Below, in pieces: positions 59,082 through 64,000 of a stretch of DNA of 64,000 bases; the first letter of the stretch is position 1; the number at the start of each line of letters is the position of its first letter. Made by a program: the position numbers and the translations under genes. The notes under the pieces were generated by a model, which ran no database searches, had not been told where the DNA came from, and saw only the letters and a program-made list of their open reading frames with translations. This DNA comes from Phalacrocorax aristotelis (Eukaryota > Chordata > Aves > Suliformes > Phalacrocoracidae), in assembly GCF_949628215.1 (NCBI RefSeq), contig NC_134276.1, forward strand, positions 7,281,690 through 7,345,689, given 5' to 3'.

Positions 59082-62000
59082 TGAGTATTGGCCGTATTCA
59101 CCATGAGAAAGCTCTCTGGATTGCTCTGGTTTCATTCCCTGAGCTTGTGCAAACCTCTCCTTCCCTGTCAATCCAGTGGGTGAATAATTTTGACAGCCAC
59201 TGCTCTTTTCTGATCAAAGGATGTAGTGAATGGCAGATCTTTAGACATGGAACCTCATCTTGACAAAATCTCCTTCTACACCACCTTTTCAATATTGTAA
59301 AAAACTTATTTTTACCTAAAAATCAAATCTTTCCTGACTGCGTTATCTCTGGTTCATTGATCCGAGAAACATCAATTATTTCTCTTAAACACAAATACTG
59401 TCAATAGGGATTTTCTACGTGCCATGCAAAAGTTCAGCATTTAACTGTGCAACATTTTACAAGACACTTTTAGTGTTCTATAACATTTTGATGATCTTTC
59501 CTCTGCTTATTTGCTGTGTTGAGAACAAACATGAGAACTGGCTTTCTCACAGCATCTGCACCACTAGACAACTTGAATTATTTTAAGGAAGTAAAATCTT
59601 CCCATTTGAAACAGCAGTAAAAGTCCACTTTGTCACAGCAGTATCACAACGATGAATTTTCAAGGGCAGAGCTTTGATTAATGACAGCTGCAGTTTGGAT
59701 CTCACTGATGGTGAATTTGTACCTCCTTCCAGACAGCTGCACACTTACTGCAAGTATCTAACTAGACATATTTATTATGCCAGTTTGGTTAAATAGTTGT
59801 ATAAATTAAGCATATGGATACTTGTATAATTTGCATATGCAGCATGTGACTGTATTATGTGAAGTAGGCTTCTAAGAGAAGAATGTCCATAATTCAGCTG
59901 AGATACTCCTATTTTGTTAAATTAAGGAGGTCCCTGATTAGGTTCCATAGAAGGGAAATCCCAGTCTGTAAAGGGTCCTGGGGGTGAAGGGGTGCAGTTT
60001 TCCTCTATTCAGGAGCACAGAATCTCATTAATACACTTAAAGCTGTCCAGTGTTTTCACGTGCCCTTCCAAAATGCTGAATTTAGCAAAATTTTCGCAAA
60101 TTTTGGGTGAGCATGGCAAACCATAAAGCAAGCATACTGCCTTTAAATAAGCTTTTTGCTATTAAATATCCTCTTTTTTTATAAATGTGAAGGACTAGTC
60201 AGCATTTGTACTGCTGAAGTTGTGCAGGTTTGCAGCTGTAAGTGTTAAATAGGATACTGTGTCAGCTGGGTAGGAGTAAAGCTGCAATGAGACTCCTAAA
60301 TGACTGGTTTCACCTGTAGCCGGTACTGTAATATCATTAAGCTGGTGGTTGTGCAGTGACTGTTGGAAACTTGCATTTTGCATGCGAGCAAAGCTGTAGA
60401 GAAGTCGTCAATATGATCCATAACCCAAATCCTGGCTATTTTATTGTACAACTATTACAACAACTGTAAGTTGGACGTCATGATGTTAAGTTTGCCTTTT
60501 TCCACTTCATGCCCAGGCATCTCCTGCAAAGTACAAGCTCCCATCTCCATTTCTATTACTCTCCTCTACCCATTCCTTTAAATATTAGCATTTTAAAGCT
60601 ATCCATATGTAAATTATTTGCTATTTTATACATATGACAGAAGTTAGTATAATAAGGTTGGTTTTACACCTTGGCAGATACCAAACAGGCTTCAGGTCTT
60701 TGCTGTGCTCCATCCCCTGACCTTGCCTCTGTCTGAGCAAGATTTCCAGCCCTGCTTGGCATGACCATACTTGCCTCCTGCTTGCCCCAGTGCTTCCCCC
60801 ACCACGCACTGTTATGTGCAGTGTAAATCCCAATTTTTCCTCCAATACCTTGAGGAGACAGGGTGAGAGTCTGACCCCACGGAAGGAACCTCCCCTTAAA
60901 TATTTTGTGACCATATTCAGCAGTGTTACAATGCAGAGAGAGATGCACAGAGCAATTTATGGCTTCAGAATTAATTCCTCATATGAGTTACTACTGACAG
61001 GGAAGGTACAAAGAGTACGTGGCTCAAACATGCCTTTTTTGTTTTGGGACTGCAGTGATGGGGCAGTGAAATCCTACCAGGTGGTTCTAGAGGCTCACGT
61101 GCTGCTGCAGTGAACAGGAAGTTTTTGAGCTGGACAAAATGCCCGGCTCCCCCATCATCAGCAGGTTCAGATGCATCAGTGCCATTTCTCCTTTTTCCCT
61201 TCGTGCACTATTAAGTGCATTCTCTTCACAAGCCAATAACTCCAAGTGTGTGGCAGTGTCTAAAATGAAAAGAAACATTTTCTTTCCTATTGTTTATTGG
61301 TCTTTCTATGTACACAATACACTACTGTCCTTAGGGCAAGTAATTATTGCAGCTGATGGAGTTCTTGTGGGGGGGGGTTACTCTCGAGGGGAACATTTCT
61401 AGCATATGAATTTATTTTTTCTTGCTTGACAAGGTATGGGAACAGCGAGTAAGACTTGTCACCAGGTGGCACCATTAAACTAAGTTATGTTTCTGCTAAG
61501 GTGAATGCAATGAAGTTTATGTTCAAAAGGAATTTAGTAGAAAGGTTGCTCTTTGCACCTTTCTTCAGAGTCTAAGTAAATACACAGCACAAAGAATAGG
61601 TCAAATTCCTCTTCTGCTCAGTGGCACATTTCAAATTATTTCATGCATTTGCAGCGTTATAATCTGGAGAAGAATTTTTGCACACTTTGTGTACGGTAAG
61701 TAAAATGCACGCCTATAATTCTCCATAAAACGCCTTCCTGCTTATGTATTTTGCAATATGTTGCACATCTGGTGCATCAAAAAGCTGCATTTTCCCTAGT
61801 GAAATCCCAGAACAGGACCAGGGAATTCTCATAGGGAAATGTTTGTGTCTAAAGACAGTTTTAACATTTTTAGACTATTTCTGTGAACGCAAACAATACG
61901 AAATCAATTTTCCATTGCTTACTAGTGAGTAGCACCGTAGATGTTACACATACCGAGCAGATGATGAGTCCCATCGCCGCTTGCTCTTCAGAAGCGGTGG

Positions 62001-62789
62001 TGGTGGCCCCTGTCCGTGTCAGGACTGCTGCAGCCTGTATCTGCTTGTGTTGCTTCTCGACACTCGCAGCATGGTGTAGCTGTCCTCTGAAGCAAAGAAC
62101 AAAACTTTTCACCTAGCAGACATTTAAATAGCTTGATTCAAAAAGGTAGAGTTTCTTTTGATGGGGTTGGATTCCTTTCTAAATGGATTTGGTGAATTTT
62201 GTGAGCTTGATCCGAAGATAGTAAACATTATTGCGATTTTCTTTTTTAAACAATGATATTAACCTAGTGACAGGAGTCTAGGGTGACTCTTGGGAAACAG
62301 CAAATTCTTGTTCTTCTTTTAATCAGGAATTAAATAAACACAAACCATCAGCTATTCTTTCTCAATGTGCTGGAATGTTTAAAGTGAGCAGTGTTTTAGC
62401 TAGCAACCTTTGGCATTCTTTAAAGCATGGCTGTAGGATGCAGCTTGTAGTTCCTCTTAGCTCATAAAAGTAAGCAGGAAAACAGAGATTTATACTTAGG
62501 AAGATTATTTAATAAAATTTTTATTAAAGTAAAGCCACAAAATGGATATTGTTCATGTGAACTGTGAATGGTAAGGTCACATTAAAACAATAGGTTGATT
62601 ATACTAGAACATATGCTCTGGTTTCAGTGATTTCTGGGCATCACTAGGTAGGATTCTATTGTACTAAATTGCAAGTCATGCTGTAATTTAATTCATACAT
62701 ATTTTATGTGTTTTCTTGCCTTTGCTTTTTTCTCTGGTCAGCTGTGAAAGTCAATGATTATGCAGTCTTTGTGTCAGCATCCAGTCCTT
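59082..62789 (+). other. DLG2: DLG2 intron 2 segment
   Basis: AT-rich intron. There is a short G-run near 61370. No recognised exon or gene. Confidence 0.6.
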
Positions 62790-62905
62790 CTGTGCACGGT
62801 TGAACAGAGGCAGTAGAGTCTCTGTTCTTGGAGACATTAAAAACCTGACTGGACATGGCTCTGAGGAACTTGCTTTAGTTAACCCTGCTAGAGCAGGGAG
62901 GTTTC
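62790..62905 (+). mobile_element. Diverged CR1 3'-end fragment
   Basis: TTCTTGGAGACATTAAAAAC then CTGACTGGACATGGCTCTGAG and GAGCAGGGAGGTT, matching the CR1 section just before the tail. The terminal tail itself is lost. Confidence 0.75.
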
Positions 62906-64000
62906 TGTGTCTATCAGAAGAAAGGTCTTGGCAAATAAAACTTCTGAATTTCTCTAATTAAGCCTGCAAAATGCCCTTGTGGCAACTGCAGAATTGTTCT
63001 CAGGTAGACTCGTAGCTCATAGTGATAAGAGCAATATTCAGAGCATTTGGAAAGAACAGTTTGCTTGAGATTTGCATTACCGTGCAGTTTTCTACTATTT
63101 GCCCATTGCAACACAACAGAGAATGTAAATGCCTATTTATCTTCATCCCCTAACAAAGCAGAAAATGTGCATGATTACCTAGTGAATAGAAAGCAGAAAG
63201 CTTCAGCAATACTTTAAGTACCTTAAAAAAAGAAGTGCCATTAAGCATCTTGCAAAAATATTGTCAGTTATAAAGAATCCTCTGTGTACAAACACACCTT
63301 TCCAAGTTTCAGTGTGCTGACTCAGTGGACATTTTACCTAGCAGCAATAATAGTGTTACTACAATGCTGGTCTAAGGAAGCAAGTGAGGCAGGGTTTGTA
63401 GAGAGAACAAGATCAGGCAAGTAGGGTTTTCTTATACTGAAGAGGAGCCTGGAAGAGTGCCCCTTTAATTCTGATTATATTGGTGTATGTAATAAAGGCA
63501 AACTGAACCAGTGAAATTATCAAATGCATCTGTGGTCCAATGTTATATTTTTTCACTTTTTGAAAGATCCAAATAGTTTATCAGGAAACAGGGATATCAC
63601 TCTTGAGCCGTGATATTGCACTTGTCTATGTTTTTCCAGTTTCTCTCACTTATAAATGGAGACATGGACATGGGAGCAAAAGGGAAATGAATCTGATGTG
63701 TGGATAAAACTCTTTATGAAGGATGCTGCCTTCAGTAGAATACTCAGCACCATAAACCCTAAATTCCACAATAACATAAATCCTAAACATAAATCCTAAA
63801 TTCATTGGTGACATAAAACACATACTTTAACCCAATTCTTTTAACTATTTTCCTGTTTGGTTCTTTATTTATTTATTTATTTATTTTTAGATATTCTCTT
63901 TATTTATTTTTCTGTATTTTTTCACGTCTTTTTGTGGTTTAATTTGGTTTGCTTATTTATTTATTTATTTATTTTAATTTCCTGTGGTCAGAAACAGGTC
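62906..64000 (+). other. DLG2: DLG2 intron 2, right edge
   Basis: AT-rich intron up to the window end, finishing in a TTTA repeat tract. The intron is still open at 64000. Confidence 0.65.
63863..63977. repeat. (TTTA)n simple repeat
   Basis: Two runs of TTTATTTA (63864-63887 and 63953-63975) separated by T-rich sequence. Confidence 0.9.

Noticed and set aside
37376-64000. Second L27 exon or alternative first exons of DLG2
   Set aside because: I looked for an ALLDIQEFYEVTLL-like exon and for other DLG2 N-termini and did not see any; the intron appears to run past the window edge.
1-64000. CRISPR arrays, operons, phage or toxin-antitoxin modules
   Set aside because: No regularly spaced repeats and no prokaryotic-style gene packing. 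All repeats seen are eukaryotic interspersed or simple repeats.

Overview
This window is nuclear DNA from a bird. It is full of CR1 LINE fragments, most of them truncated at the 5' end and finishing at the CR1 ATTCTATG-type 3' end. It also carries two LTRs of types familiar from avian genomes, GC-rich CpG-island promoters, and AT-rich introns many kilobases long. There is no operon-like organisation and nothing bacterial, phage or CRISPR. I cannot name the species.

Three protein genes can be supported, and their order matches the human 11q14 block CREBZF - TMEM126A/B - DLG2, read in reverse. (1) CREBZF (Zhangfei/SMILE) is a single-exon bZIP gene on the + strand at 1675-2622, inside a CpG island, with a probable long 3' UTR. 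(2) TMEM126A is on the minus strand. Four coding exons (15807-15692, 12477-12284, 11765-11651, 11014-10810) join in phase to a 209-residue mitochondrial membrane protein. A polyadenylation signal lies 40 bases past the stop, and there is a probable non-coding first exon near 18222-18265. (3) DLG2 (PSD-93) is on the + strand. Only its 5' end is here: a first coding exon of 19 coding bases (20212-20230), then, 17 kb away, the exon for the first half of the L27 domain (37254-37375). From there to the right edge is intron.

Layout: 1-1.6 kb is the upstream flank with a C-rich minisatellite. 1.67-2.62 kb is CREBZF, and 2.6 to about 5.7 kb its probable 3' UTR. 8.5-9.5 kb is a CR1 copy. 10.75-18.27 kb is TMEM126A, with an ERVL-type LTR in intron 1. 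About 17.9-18.95 kb is a shared CpG-island promoter firing TMEM126A leftward and DLG2 rightward. 20.2-64 kb is DLG2 intronic sequence with CR1 copies, an antisense ERVK-like solo LTR at 33.0-33.6 kb, and AT-rich microsatellites.

The genes have unrelated roles: a bZIP co-regulator, a respiratory complex I assembly factor and a synaptic scaffold. The only evident functional link is the head-to-head TMEM126A/DLG2 promoter. I found no convincing undescribed system. The observations most worth following are: bird CREBZF has no internal methionine, so it could not make an AUG-initiated short isoform; a closely matching CR1 pair sits in inverted orientation in a DLG2 intron; an LTR promoter sits just upstream of DLG2; and a homeobox-core-rich intronic block may be a conserved enhancer.
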